DNA of 64,000 nucleotides from Hofstenia miamia (taxonomy: Eukaryota; Xenacoelomorpha; Acoela): the NCBI GenBank assembly GCA_004352715.1, contig SCFE01000025.1:1469554-1533553 (forward strand), in the 5' to 3' direction. The position numbers and the translations under genes are program-made. Under the pieces are notes generated by a model, which saw only the letters and a list, made by a program, of their open reading frames with translations, ran no database searches and was not told the origin of the DNA. Positions 46,718 through 57,399 of the stretch are shown here, piece after piece (position 1 is the stretch's first letter; each line of letters begins with the position of its first letter).

Positions 46718-47717
46718 NNNNNNNNNNNNNNNNNNNNNNNNNNNNNNNNNNNNNNNNNNNNNNNNNNNNNNNNNNNNNNNNNNNNNNNNNNNNNNNNNNN
46801 NNNNNNNNNNNNNNNNNNNNNNNNNNNNNNNNNNNNNNNNNNNNNNNNNNNNNNNNNNNNNNNNNNNNNNNNNNNNNNNNNNNNNNNNNNNNNNNNNNNN
46901 NNNNNNNNNNNNNNNNNNNNNNNNNNNNNNNNNNNNNNNNNNNNNNNNNNNNNNNNNNNNNNNNNNNNNNNNNNNNNNNNNNNNNNNNNNNNNNNNNNNN
47001 NNNNNNNNNNNNNNNNNNNNNNNNNNNNNNNNNNNNNNNNNNNNNNNNNNNNNNNNNNNNNNNNNNNNNNNNNNNNNNNNNNNNNNNNNNNNNNNNNNNN
47101 NNNNNNNNNNNNNNNNNNNNNNNNNNNNNNNNNNNNNNNNNNNNNNNNNNNNNNNNNNNNNNNNNNNNNNNNNNNNNNNNNNNNNNNNNNNNNNNNNNNN
47201 NNNNNNNNNNNNNNNNNNNNNNNNNNNNNNNNNNNNNNNNNNNNNNNNNNNNNNNNNNNNNNNNNNNNNNNNNNNNNNNNNNNNNNNNNNNNNNNNNNNN
47301 NNNNNNNNNNNNNNNNNNNNNNNNNNNNNNNNNNNNNNNNNNNNNNNNNNNNNNNNNNNNNNNNNNNNNNNNNNNNNNNNNNNNNNNNNNNNNNNNNNNN
47401 NNNNNNNNNNNNNNNNNNNNNNNNNNNNNNNNNNNNNNNNNNNNNNNNNNNNNNNNNNNNNNNNNNNNNNNNNNNNNNNNNNNNNNNNNNNNNNNNNNNN
47501 NNNNNNNNNNNNNNNNNNNNNNNNNNNNNNNNNNNNNNNNNNNNNNNNNNNNNNNNNNNNNNNNNNNNNNNNNNNNNNNNNNNNNNNNNNNNNNNNNNNN
47601 NNNNNNNNNNNNNNNNNNNNNNNNNNNNNNNNNNNNNNNNNNNNNNNNNNNNNNNNNNNNNNNNNNNNNNNNNNNNNNNNNNNNNNNNNNNNNNNNNNNN
47701 NNNNNNNNNNNNNNNNN
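46718..47717. other. Assembly gap (1000 N)
   Basis: Exactly 1000 N. By the 10059 offset the remaining coding part of the second receptor copy (to about 46795) would fall inside it. Confidence 0.95.
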
Positions 47718-47940
47718 GTTTTTTGATGTACACTCTTACAACCAAGGCATTTCCTGTGATTCCGATGACATTGATCAATATTTTTATTATAAGGAGGATT
47801 GTTCCATATACTATAGAGGTTTTTCTGCTAATGAGAGGGTGACAAAAACTTTGTTCAATCGGAGCTTCCGATGAATTAATATGTAGCATGATAGAATTCC
47901 ATATAATTTCGTAAGTAAAGAGTGATATACTAGTTTGCAA
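47718..47940 (-). CDS. Second copy of the class A receptor, 5' end only
   Basis: The first 74 codons (start ATG at 47938-47940, through TM1 with GNALVV) are identical in protein to the receptor at 36736-37881, then the gap begins. It may be a tandem paralogue or the other allele of the same gene placed twice. The latter is favoured because flanks on the upstream side also match for 680 bases with about 0.4 percent difference, while the neighbours on both sides are unrelated. Confidence 0.8.
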
Positions 47941-48621
47941 ATTAGAATGTGGACAATTTATTGATTAATTCTTTCCCCCAATCAATGCCTACCGCTTACT
48001 TTCCCATCGCGTGATTGGACAAAACTATCGCAACAGAATTGTTTAATTTTTCATACTCGTCCATTTAATGGTTTGTTTTAACATTAAATATTAAAAAAAC
48101 AAACAGTCAAACTTTCCCTAGATATTTTAGGATTTCTAGGTACTTTTACCTGATTAAATATTTTCATTTTACTCATTCATAGAATTATTCCATAAAGAAC
48201 TTAATCAAATAATATCAACTGCTGGAAAGTTACTGCATTTAGTCATAAAAAACATTTATAATTCTAAGGCAAAGTATCTTCAACATGTAATGATTACAAA
48301 TATGTTCATGATTTCTAAAAACGACATTCAGTTGAAGCCAACATTCGTCATGATATGTGTATGTACATACCTGTCATGTCCTGCACATTATTGAGGGTGT
48401 GTAACTTACCTATAGAAATTTGTGCAGATTAGAAAGTGCAATACATATGTGTAATTATATTTCACAATTGCTATCGCTAGATGGCATGACATATTTTGAC
48501 CCATTCTTTGGAAAACAATTTTCTATAAGCAAATGTGTTATATTCAAATTCTCATTCTTAAGTAGTTATATCCAGTTTCCTATTTTGCTATCATGCATAA
48601 ATACAAGCATAAATAACAACA
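47718..48621. repeat. Receptor 5' region, duplicated block copy 2
   Basis: Partner of 37659-38562. Past 48621 this copy continues into unique non-coding sequence, whereas copy 1 jumps into LINE sequence, so copy 2 may show the true upstream flank. Confidence 0.9.
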
Positions 48622-49013
48622 TTGTAAATACAAACAATTTTAGCTATTACCACTATTTTAGTTACGAACTTTGTTCCACAGGGCCAATGTTATGAATATA
48701 TTATTAACCAATTTCATAATTCAGAAATAAGTTTTTAATGTAGATCTACCATGGAAATCAAAACTTGATATTCAACGTTTTTTAAGCTGCAGTAAATATC
48801 AGAAGCAATTTTTTTGAAATGCAAAAAAATAATCACTAGATGGAGTAAAAGTGGGCAAGATCTGGTCAAATTTCTCAACGACTGCTAAACATACAAAAAT
48901 GAAGATCTAAACATTTTGCTTATGCGGTTAAAAAATACCTATTAATTTTGTCTCTATGCAAAATTAATAAATGTGGCAAATTTTTATTCTGTGTCTGTTA
49001 TATGTATATTCAT

Positions 49014-49015
<2 letters not shown>
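48622..49015. other. Unassigned AT-rich sequence
   Basis: Nothing recognised. Confidence 0.4.

Positions 49016-49056
<41 letters not shown>
49016..49056. repeat. (TA)n microsatellite
   Basis: About 40 bases of TA. A short (TG)n run follows at 49095-49111. Confidence 0.95.
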
Positions 49057-49058
<2 letters not shown>

Positions 49059-49213
49059 TTTACAAATATAACATAAGCAATTTCATTATTTAGGTTGTGT
49101 GTGTGTGTGTTTGCAGAATTTTAAATTTGCTGTGTGCACAATACAATATCTTTTGTTGACAAAAAATCTAGCACCACAAAATTTTTTCATTTGATGCAAA
49201 AAATCGTGTCTTA

Positions 49214-49491
49214 GCAATCTACGTCGATTATCCGGACACGTAAAACTAAACGGCCCAAAAATATTCCGGATAATCGAAAATGAACTTTCGTTATGCAATG
49301 GAAACCGGCCAATTAGTCATAGACCGCGAAATGATTCTCCCTTTGGACCTAAGATTTCCAGTGCAAAATAAAAATAATATAGACAGTTTCATAGGCTAAA
49401 TTTTATTAGTGAACAAAAAAATTAAATTTTGAAAATTTACTTCATTTTTAATGTCCGGATAACCGGCGTTCGGATAGTCGACGAAGCACTG
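49214..49491. mobile_element. pogo/Tigger-like MITE, about 278 bp
   Basis: The right end read inward is CAGTGCTTCGTCGACTATCC and continues with CGGTTATCCGGA, the characteristic terminus of pogo/Tigger-type elements. The left end is decayed but keeps CGTCGATTATCCGGAC in inverted orientation (16 of 20 aligned positions). TA dinucleotides lie outside both ends (49212-49213 and 49492-49493). Two more TCCGGATAA motifs are inside. Non-coding; moved by a transposase from elsewhere. Confidence 0.78.
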
Positions 49492-49493
49492 TA

Positions 49494-52400
49494 TTAACAC
49501 ACTAGGTACAGAGTTATTTATGCCAAAAATAATTATAGAATGTAAAATCCCATGGAATATCAATATTTATGCGATCTTACAGCAACAATCAAAGAAAAAT
49601 AGGTGCTACAAAATACCTTTTCTGAATTTGTTATACAATTATTGTTGTCAACTTTTATACATTAAGTCTAAGTTTGACTGGGGAAATTTAAAAATCAAAA
49701 AGGCGTTATATTGCTCATTGGTTCTAGTTATTGCATATTTTTAAAAAATATTAATAAGTTTGCTTTATCACTATTACTTAATAAAATGTTCGTAAATATA
49801 TTTTATTTCACTTGTTAGCCGATTATAGTTTTTTAGACTATCAAATTGTTTCACATCATCGCTATAACTTAAACAACACTATTTTAACAAAAACAGAGAA
49901 AATAATAGAAATGTAGATATAAGATAAATTAATGTTAATTTATTTTTTGCCTACACTCATTTTTTTTAATTATAGATTTTAAAATTTAAGAAAATTGTAC
50001 GAATTCCTATCATTGTTAATTAGAAATTTAACTTTAAAATGTGTTGCGGTGGTTAGAAGCATTTGTGTTATAATATATTCAAAACATTTAAGAATCGAAT
50101 ACATTAAAGTGTACTACTAATCTACATTTAATTAATTCATTTCTACTGTATCTATATTCAACTTATTAAAAAAACTTTTGCTGGGTGGATCCGTAGAAGA
50201 TTTCTGTGGTATGAGGCAATAAGAATCTTTGCCCTCAACAAACCTAGAATTGACTCTTCTTGGAATTCCTTATTTAAAAGATTAATCGTTAAACCGCTGA
50301 AATTTAGAAATCATATCTGAAGCATTAGTGGTTTCTTAGTTTTCATCACTCAGTTTAAATTGGATTATTCAATGAATTTGAATTTATTCGAAATGAAGAC
50401 TGATCTGTACTCGAATTTTGGATCTGATAAATTTGTATATATTTGTGCACAAAATTTTATCAGAATAAAAAGTTAGTATCTGAATTATGCTACAATTTTT
50501 CAGCAGTAATTTGAAACTATTGCCACACAACCCACAACAAATGTGCATTCTATATGGTAGTGATTTACGTGATTTATTTTATATTGACTAAAAGCATAAC
50601 ACTGTTATTGCTTAGAAATGCAATGGTTTATTGAATCAACTAATATTCTTTCATAATATAGTTTAAACATTGAGAGATATTGGTATTTTTTCTTGAAAGT
50701 AATTCACAATTTTGTGTGTAATTTCCAACTATAATAATTATTAGAATCTAATGACTTTATGTAAATAGTTTTTAATATTAATTTTTTCTAAATTAGGAAA
50801 ATATACTGTTTAATATTTCCCTTTTTGGATGATAATAATTTAGATTACAATTACGGACAGAAGCTAAAGAACAATATTATTGTTGGAGTGGCTGAACTAA
50901 GGTCCTTCCTATACAAAGCTTTTTTTAATTACAATATTTTCTACAAGCCTATTAAGAAATTTGGAAATCATGAACCATTGACTTCTACTAAAGAGCATTG
51001 TTTTGGCTGAAGTAGTAAAACATTAACTATTTTAATTTGAAACTTTCAATTTTTTAGAAAAGATTTATATTCTCCCCATACCTAACATTCCGAGGCCATG
51101 GAAGCAAAAACGAGCTTTAGCTCTAATTCTTTGTGTGTGCATAGATCTCTCAAACTCATTGAGGCCTGTCTTGAGTAAAGTCAGTTTATGGAACAGAGCC
51201 AGTTCGCGGAATAAGATCAAAAGTGAAAGAGTTAAGGATATATGGTAGTAGAAATTACACGTGCTAGACAATAACGAAATCTGGATAAAAATATTTAATC
51301 ATTAATCGACTGAAATATATTTATTACGATATTTTGGTAATTTTCAGAGACCGAGTCAACAATTCCTCGGGAAAAGCTATATATTCAGTATATCGTAAGA
51401 AACTAAATAAGTTTCTTTCTATTTTCTAAATAGAATATAAATAATTGCATGGTTACCTTCACCATTTATGAAAAAGTTCATTTTCTATAAATATAAACAA
51501 ATATTTGCGTTTTAATCCCAATCACTCCTGTAAGGGGATTTTTTGTCCACCATCCAAACTTTGTGCAGTTTCGAATATTTCATGATGTCTAATTGTAAGA
51601 CTCATAAATATGTGACTAAGATATATTTTGACTCATTTTTCTGACAATTTTACAAAGAATGATCAATTTGGTGATATGCATGTAGATATCTTTAAAAACG
51701 TACATAAATTAAAAAAGATTTAATCAAAGCTGACATTCAATTTCTTTAATCTGTCACCTAGGTAAATGTTCTTGAGAAATTTGTGCATTCATTATTAAAA
51801 ATATAGCCTAAAGTGAAGAATAAATATTCAAAAATATATCTTATTAAAAAGTGCTAAATCGGTAATTTTTGTCTCAAGGGAAACAAATTGTAAGTCCCAA
51901 TCGATTAGTAACTAAATATAATGCAACATTTCCAGGTTATACAATGAAGTAAGTTAAAATGCATGCTATGCTATTCATTGTCTATTAAATATTGCAATTT
52001 GTCAAAGAAAAATTAAATATTCGTTATTAAAACCGGAATTATTTTGAAAAGTAAAAATTTAAAAAAAATTGTGCTTTTGCTCATGAGTTTTACATTTTGG
52101 TTACAGTTTCGTCTAGTATATGAGGATGATCCTCCAGTAAGCACAGAAAAAGTCTCTCGACTTTTTAGATTCGAACAAGGTCTTATAACTAAATATAGTG
52201 CGATTTTTAGTTTCTTGTTTCTAGTAAATCAAACAATTTTCCATTAAATATTTTACTTTATTGCATGGATTGATGATTGCGAAATTGCTGGCGTTCATTT
52301 TTTAGTCACTTTACACAAAATCCTAATCTTATCAGTCACAATACTATCGCATCTCATTAACTTAGAACAACTTGCGCCGAAGGGTAGACTTTTTATATAA

Positions 52401-53239
52401 CTTTGCATATTTTATAAGAGTTAAAACATTTTTGCTCATGAATATCACTTGTTTAACCAGATTCGACCTAGAATTTTTGGGCTCCTCTGGCATTGGAAAG
52501 GAGAATTTTCTATAACTACACTATTTGATTCTGGATTGGAATATGATACGAAAACGAAACTTTACAAATATATTCTTCATATTAGCACTATAAACTTGGG
52601 ATGTTAAAAAATTTGATGACATTTATATTTTTGGGGATGTCATCAAATATTAAGTTTTGGGGATTTTTTTGAAATGTATTTAATTTTGGTTTTAATAGTT
52701 GGGAAAAGATGAGAATTCATTAGAATGCATTCTTAACTTATCAAATATAATTTCATTGCTTATTATGTATATTTTCATACCTAACAATATAATAATAATG
52801 TTTTTGCAAAAATTGAAAGACTATGCTCCCGTACAAGAATCAATACCATACATAAAATATGCAGAATATGAAAGCTCCGCAACTTTGTGAATAGTAATTA
52901 AAGGTTTGATAGTGGGGGGGGGCAGAGCAATCCTCCCCCAGGCCGAATAGGATAAAGCCAAATATCGAAATGAAGAAATTTTTACAATTAGTGACAATAA
53001 CTAAAAAAAATTGAGTCTTGTGAACATATTTTTGAAATAATTTTTTCACATCTCTCCAAATTTTCAAATTTTGGATATCTACCAGGAAGTTAAACAGAGA
53101 CACACCAAAATAAGTGAGTGAACAAATTAACACGAATGGCATTGAGAAAAAGCGCTAAGTTTCTTTCCAGATAATACGTTATAAAACGCAGCTTCCCTCT
53201 TAAATTTTCATCAAACTAATTCGATCTGCTAACCAGAAA
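49494..53239. other. Long AT-rich stretch
   Basis: No gene recognised in 3.7 kb. At 50940-50975 the CAAGCCTATTAAGAAATTTGG dispersed motif occurs. At 52908-52945 a run of nine or more G is followed by CCTCCCCCAGG and could fold as a hairpin; similar G-rich starts are seen in the 18778 MITE. Confidence 0.4.
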
Positions 53240-53690
53240 CATTACTTTTGTTGAACCAGAGCCTCATTTGGAGAAGCAGTTTCACGAGAATTTCCAATCA
53301 GATAACCGGAACTGGACAATGGAGGAATAAACAACGTGCGGTATTTTTTTATCAAAGAGTCAGTTTCATTAAAACTAAAGAAATGACTAACAAATCCTGA
53401 ACCAGTTTCTTTGAGCGCTCTTTGCATTGACTCCAACAACCAATCAGAATATGTTGTCGCAAGAGACTTACTGATGGTATGACGCGTTCAAATCCTTTTC
53501 CAAAAACGATCTTAATTTTTCTTGGGAAAGATCAGTAAGTGGCAACACTCCTGAATTCTACTAATCTGCTAATTCAAAGTTGAAGATATCTCTTTCCTTG
53601 TAAGCAAATCGACATTTTACTGCGAAGGTCTTCTTAAGGCCAACCACTTCAAATGCTTTTTGTTTTGATATTGTCAGGAATATGAGGATC
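53240..53690 (-). pseudogene. Broken coding-like region, unknown protein
   Basis: On the minus strand three successive pieces read like ordinary protein rather than AT-rich noise: VVGLKKTFAVKCRFAYKERD (about 53640-53580), LTDLSQEKLRSFLEKDLNAS (about 53545-53485) and, from 53439 to 53242, an open frame containing LKETGSGFVSHFFSFNETDS and FIPPLSSSGYLIGNSRETAS. They are separated by stops and frame changes without obvious splice sites. I do not recognise the family. It could be a dead gene, exons of a real one, or part of an uncharacterised element. Confidence 0.35.
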
Positions 53691-54007
53691 TTTGGATTCC
53701 ATGAATCTTGATTTTCAGACTGAGTAAAAAATCACAAGATGATCTGGAGCACAGTTTAATATCTTAATACATTGATAATTAGTGCTTTAGCAAACAGTGA
53801 CTCCCTACAACGTGTTAAATTGGCTTGCTTATTTTTGACAGAAAATCAAAATTTGGCGCCGTTAAAGTGAAATTTTTTATGAGCAATAACATTATTTGAT
53901 GTGATGCGGAATTTTGGGCATTCTTAGTAATCAGGCAGAATGATTTTTAGGATTGGTTCACACCTTAAATAATTACATAAGCTTAGAATTGTATTCTTTG
54001 TTTTTAA
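53691..54007. other. Unassigned AT-rich sequence
   Basis: Nothing recognised. Confidence 0.4.
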
Positions 54008-54069
54008 ATATATATATATATATATATTGATTACTTAGACGCAATTATTTCCTAACACAATATAAGTTG
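54008..54069. repeat. (TA)n run plus short segment shared with 42536-42607
   Basis: See 42536-42607. Here the sequence continues without a break past 54069 into GGGTGTCC, so this copy is probably the intact one. Confidence 0.85.
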
Positions 54070-54461
54070 GGTGTCCTAATTTTACTTTGCGCTTGAACAT
54101 TTCAGTTCGATAGATAATGGAATATTAGATGCATTGTAGTAGATTTCAAATTGAATTTGACAAAGGTACTTAGAAATACCTAACAAATATCCTTAATTAA
54201 ATTTTTCTGTGAATTGATTTTCTAGTATATTCTTAAAATAGAAATTCTCAATTTTCACATAGTCGATTATATTTCCCAACTGTTTGATAGATAGAATATT
54301 ATTCTATAGTATTTTAGAGCAATTGGATTTCTTTTAGTTGGTTATAAATGAAAAAAGTCTACATGTTAATTATTTGGGTTTACAACTCCAGTACATTTGT
54401 TATTATATATTTCTCTTCGAAAAATACACACCAATACATATACAAACTGGAAACACAAATC

Positions 54462-54951
54462 AAAAAAATGCCAAAATGTGAAAATTCATATTTGATTAAA
54501 TTTAGTCCTATGAAGGTAATGTACATATGAATATGGGTTTTTTTACTGTATATATATATACAGTAGTGTCGTAAGGCTGAGCCCCCTCTTTAAAATTTTT
54601 ACTAATGCCCCCTTTCATCAAATGGACAAAATATACACAAATAGAAAATTTGTTTCATTTAAATGACAAAAGCTTTCCTATTTTGGGCCAAGTAAATATC
54701 ATTATCAACCAAAGACGATGACATGTATTCTAATGTAGTATGAGGATTTTCAACTTTCCCTAACTTAAAACTGATAAAGATTAAAAAGGAAATACCGTTT
54801 TTCAATCATATGAAAAATTGTATTTCGCCAATTTCCAAAAAAAAAATTTTCAAATCCCTGCACAATCGCCAGACATTTAGACTGTGGAATTTTATACTCT
54901 TATGTTATTGAAATATTTCTAGTTATCTTTGGATAAAAAATTCATCAAATG
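54462..54951. repeat. Duplicated block, copy 2 (copy 1 at 42904-43395)
   Basis: Matches 42904-43395 apart from a divergent patch of about 80 bases at roughly 54584-54660. Its right end joins at an ATG microhomology to the block shared with 4389-5246. Confidence 0.88.
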
Positions 54952-55797
54952 TATGTTGCATACCAATGAGCTCCCGCTCCGGCATCCCTTGTTAGACTAG
55001 ATGGTGACACTTTGGGGGATAAATCATTCAAAAAAGATGGTTTCTTTGACAATACATATGTAAATTAGATGTTAGCATAATTTGACAATACATATGTAAA
55101 TTAGATGTTAGCATAATTTGACAATGCAAGAACTTGAAAATATTTGTAAGCTTTATTGTAACTAATTATGCACCAATACGGATTGACAACAAATGTTATT
55201 TAACATAGAAAGCTGCTCTATTGAACTTATTTAATTCTATAGAAATTCAATAGCAATCCACAAAATAATCAAACCATACAGTATATCTTAAGTAAAACTT
55301 ACTTGCTCATAGCAAAAAAATTGCTGATGGTAATGATTGCTGACCCAAATCCAAAAATACGAACAAAGCAGTTAATACCGCCAAGAAACTGTGTTGTGCT
55401 TCTTGTTTTAGTGATTATTCTTCACGTGAGTCTAGAGTTCCAATTTCCGACATTGAACAATAGTGCAACTGACTGCAGTGAAACAATTAGCCTTTATAAT
55501 TGCAGAACTAGCAAATCTACGAAAAGAACGCTTATACTTAGAAAAAATTGAATGTAACACCCATTCCAACTAGTAACTGAAAGTAAGAAGACCAAAGTAA
55601 GACCAAAGTTTACCACCAACAGCATCATTCAAAATAAACAATGGAACCGAATCAAAATTTAAAGTCATTTAGCTTACCAATATTGGATCAATTTGGTTAA
55701 CATTTTAAATGCACATTTACCCAAAGCCACAAGAGGCAAATCGAAACAAGAAAAATCGTTTTTAACCACCCAACCTAATATATATATATATATATAT
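54951..55797. repeat. Large duplicated block, copy 2 (copy 1 at 4389-5246)
   Basis: Appears identical to the first copy, including the 36-bp tandem doublet (55045-55116) and the candidate minus-strand exons (55303-55398 and from 55678 up). It ends in (TA)n and the gap. Confidence 0.9.
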
Positions 55798-56797
55798 NNN
55801 NNNNNNNNNNNNNNNNNNNNNNNNNNNNNNNNNNNNNNNNNNNNNNNNNNNNNNNNNNNNNNNNNNNNNNNNNNNNNNNNNNNNNNNNNNNNNNNNNNNN
55901 NNNNNNNNNNNNNNNNNNNNNNNNNNNNNNNNNNNNNNNNNNNNNNNNNNNNNNNNNNNNNNNNNNNNNNNNNNNNNNNNNNNNNNNNNNNNNNNNNNNN
56001 NNNNNNNNNNNNNNNNNNNNNNNNNNNNNNNNNNNNNNNNNNNNNNNNNNNNNNNNNNNNNNNNNNNNNNNNNNNNNNNNNNNNNNNNNNNNNNNNNNNN
56101 NNNNNNNNNNNNNNNNNNNNNNNNNNNNNNNNNNNNNNNNNNNNNNNNNNNNNNNNNNNNNNNNNNNNNNNNNNNNNNNNNNNNNNNNNNNNNNNNNNNN
56201 NNNNNNNNNNNNNNNNNNNNNNNNNNNNNNNNNNNNNNNNNNNNNNNNNNNNNNNNNNNNNNNNNNNNNNNNNNNNNNNNNNNNNNNNNNNNNNNNNNNN
56301 NNNNNNNNNNNNNNNNNNNNNNNNNNNNNNNNNNNNNNNNNNNNNNNNNNNNNNNNNNNNNNNNNNNNNNNNNNNNNNNNNNNNNNNNNNNNNNNNNNNN
56401 NNNNNNNNNNNNNNNNNNNNNNNNNNNNNNNNNNNNNNNNNNNNNNNNNNNNNNNNNNNNNNNNNNNNNNNNNNNNNNNNNNNNNNNNNNNNNNNNNNNN
56501 NNNNNNNNNNNNNNNNNNNNNNNNNNNNNNNNNNNNNNNNNNNNNNNNNNNNNNNNNNNNNNNNNNNNNNNNNNNNNNNNNNNNNNNNNNNNNNNNNNNN
56601 NNNNNNNNNNNNNNNNNNNNNNNNNNNNNNNNNNNNNNNNNNNNNNNNNNNNNNNNNNNNNNNNNNNNNNNNNNNNNNNNNNNNNNNNNNNNNNNNNNNN
56701 NNNNNNNNNNNNNNNNNNNNNNNNNNNNNNNNNNNNNNNNNNNNNNNNNNNNNNNNNNNNNNNNNNNNNNNNNNNNNNNNNNNNNNNNNNNNNNNNN
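55798..56797. other. Assembly gap (1000 N)
   Basis: Exactly 1000 N, entered from a TA run at 55780-55797. Confidence 0.95.
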
Positions 56798-56869
56798 GTG
56801 AAATCATAACGCACTATGTATATGTAGTTAAATGATACGTTTTTCAAAGGTCTTTCCATTATTTTATCT

Positions 56870-57360
56870 GAGAAATTAAAATCCCTTGTTTATCAGTGCA
56901 CCAAGGAAATTTACACATGTGCTTTGAATAATTTCATTATCACAAGCATTAATTTTAATATGTTCAATAAACTCTGTTCTTTGGATGAAAAAATGATAAA
57001 TTGAGTTTTGTCAGAATTAATTTTTAGTTTATCATGATTGAAACATGTTACGAGATTTTGAATATCATTTGTCAGATGTGTGGTTGGCTCAAAGGCATTT
57101 TTTGCTGTTTCTAATATGCAAGCACTATCTGGGTATTGATAAGTAGTTCTGTTTTCCAAAGATTTTGAAATATCATTTAAGCATGATAAGCATAATGAAA
57201 ATACAATGGGCCTAATACAGTTCATTGGGGAACACCTAAATTTGTAGTGTTGTCAATTTCTACTCCTTGTGTATGATTGCTTAGAAAACTGACAATATAA
57301 TGTATTGCATTGTAGCAAAATCCTTGTTGCCTTAATTTATTTCCAGAAGAGAGACTCTAA
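56870..57360 (-). pseudogene. Older LINE, reverse-transcriptase 3' part (downstream of a nested insertion)
   Basis: Reading from 57360 downwards: LRQQGFCYNAIHYIVSFLSN (the block between RT domains A and B), then GVPQ followed by a stop where Gly is expected and VLGP (domain B), then YQYPDSACILETAKNAF, the YADD box decayed to YPDS, then LKINSDKTQFIIFS (the lKiNxxKTxfm block). The catalytic Asp pair is lost. The missing upstream domains are found at 60210-60395 on the same strand, separated by the LINE copy at 57400-60187. Confidence 0.8.
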
Positions 57361-57399
57361 TTCAGTTTTGACATAAGTTGAAAGATTATATAGATACAT

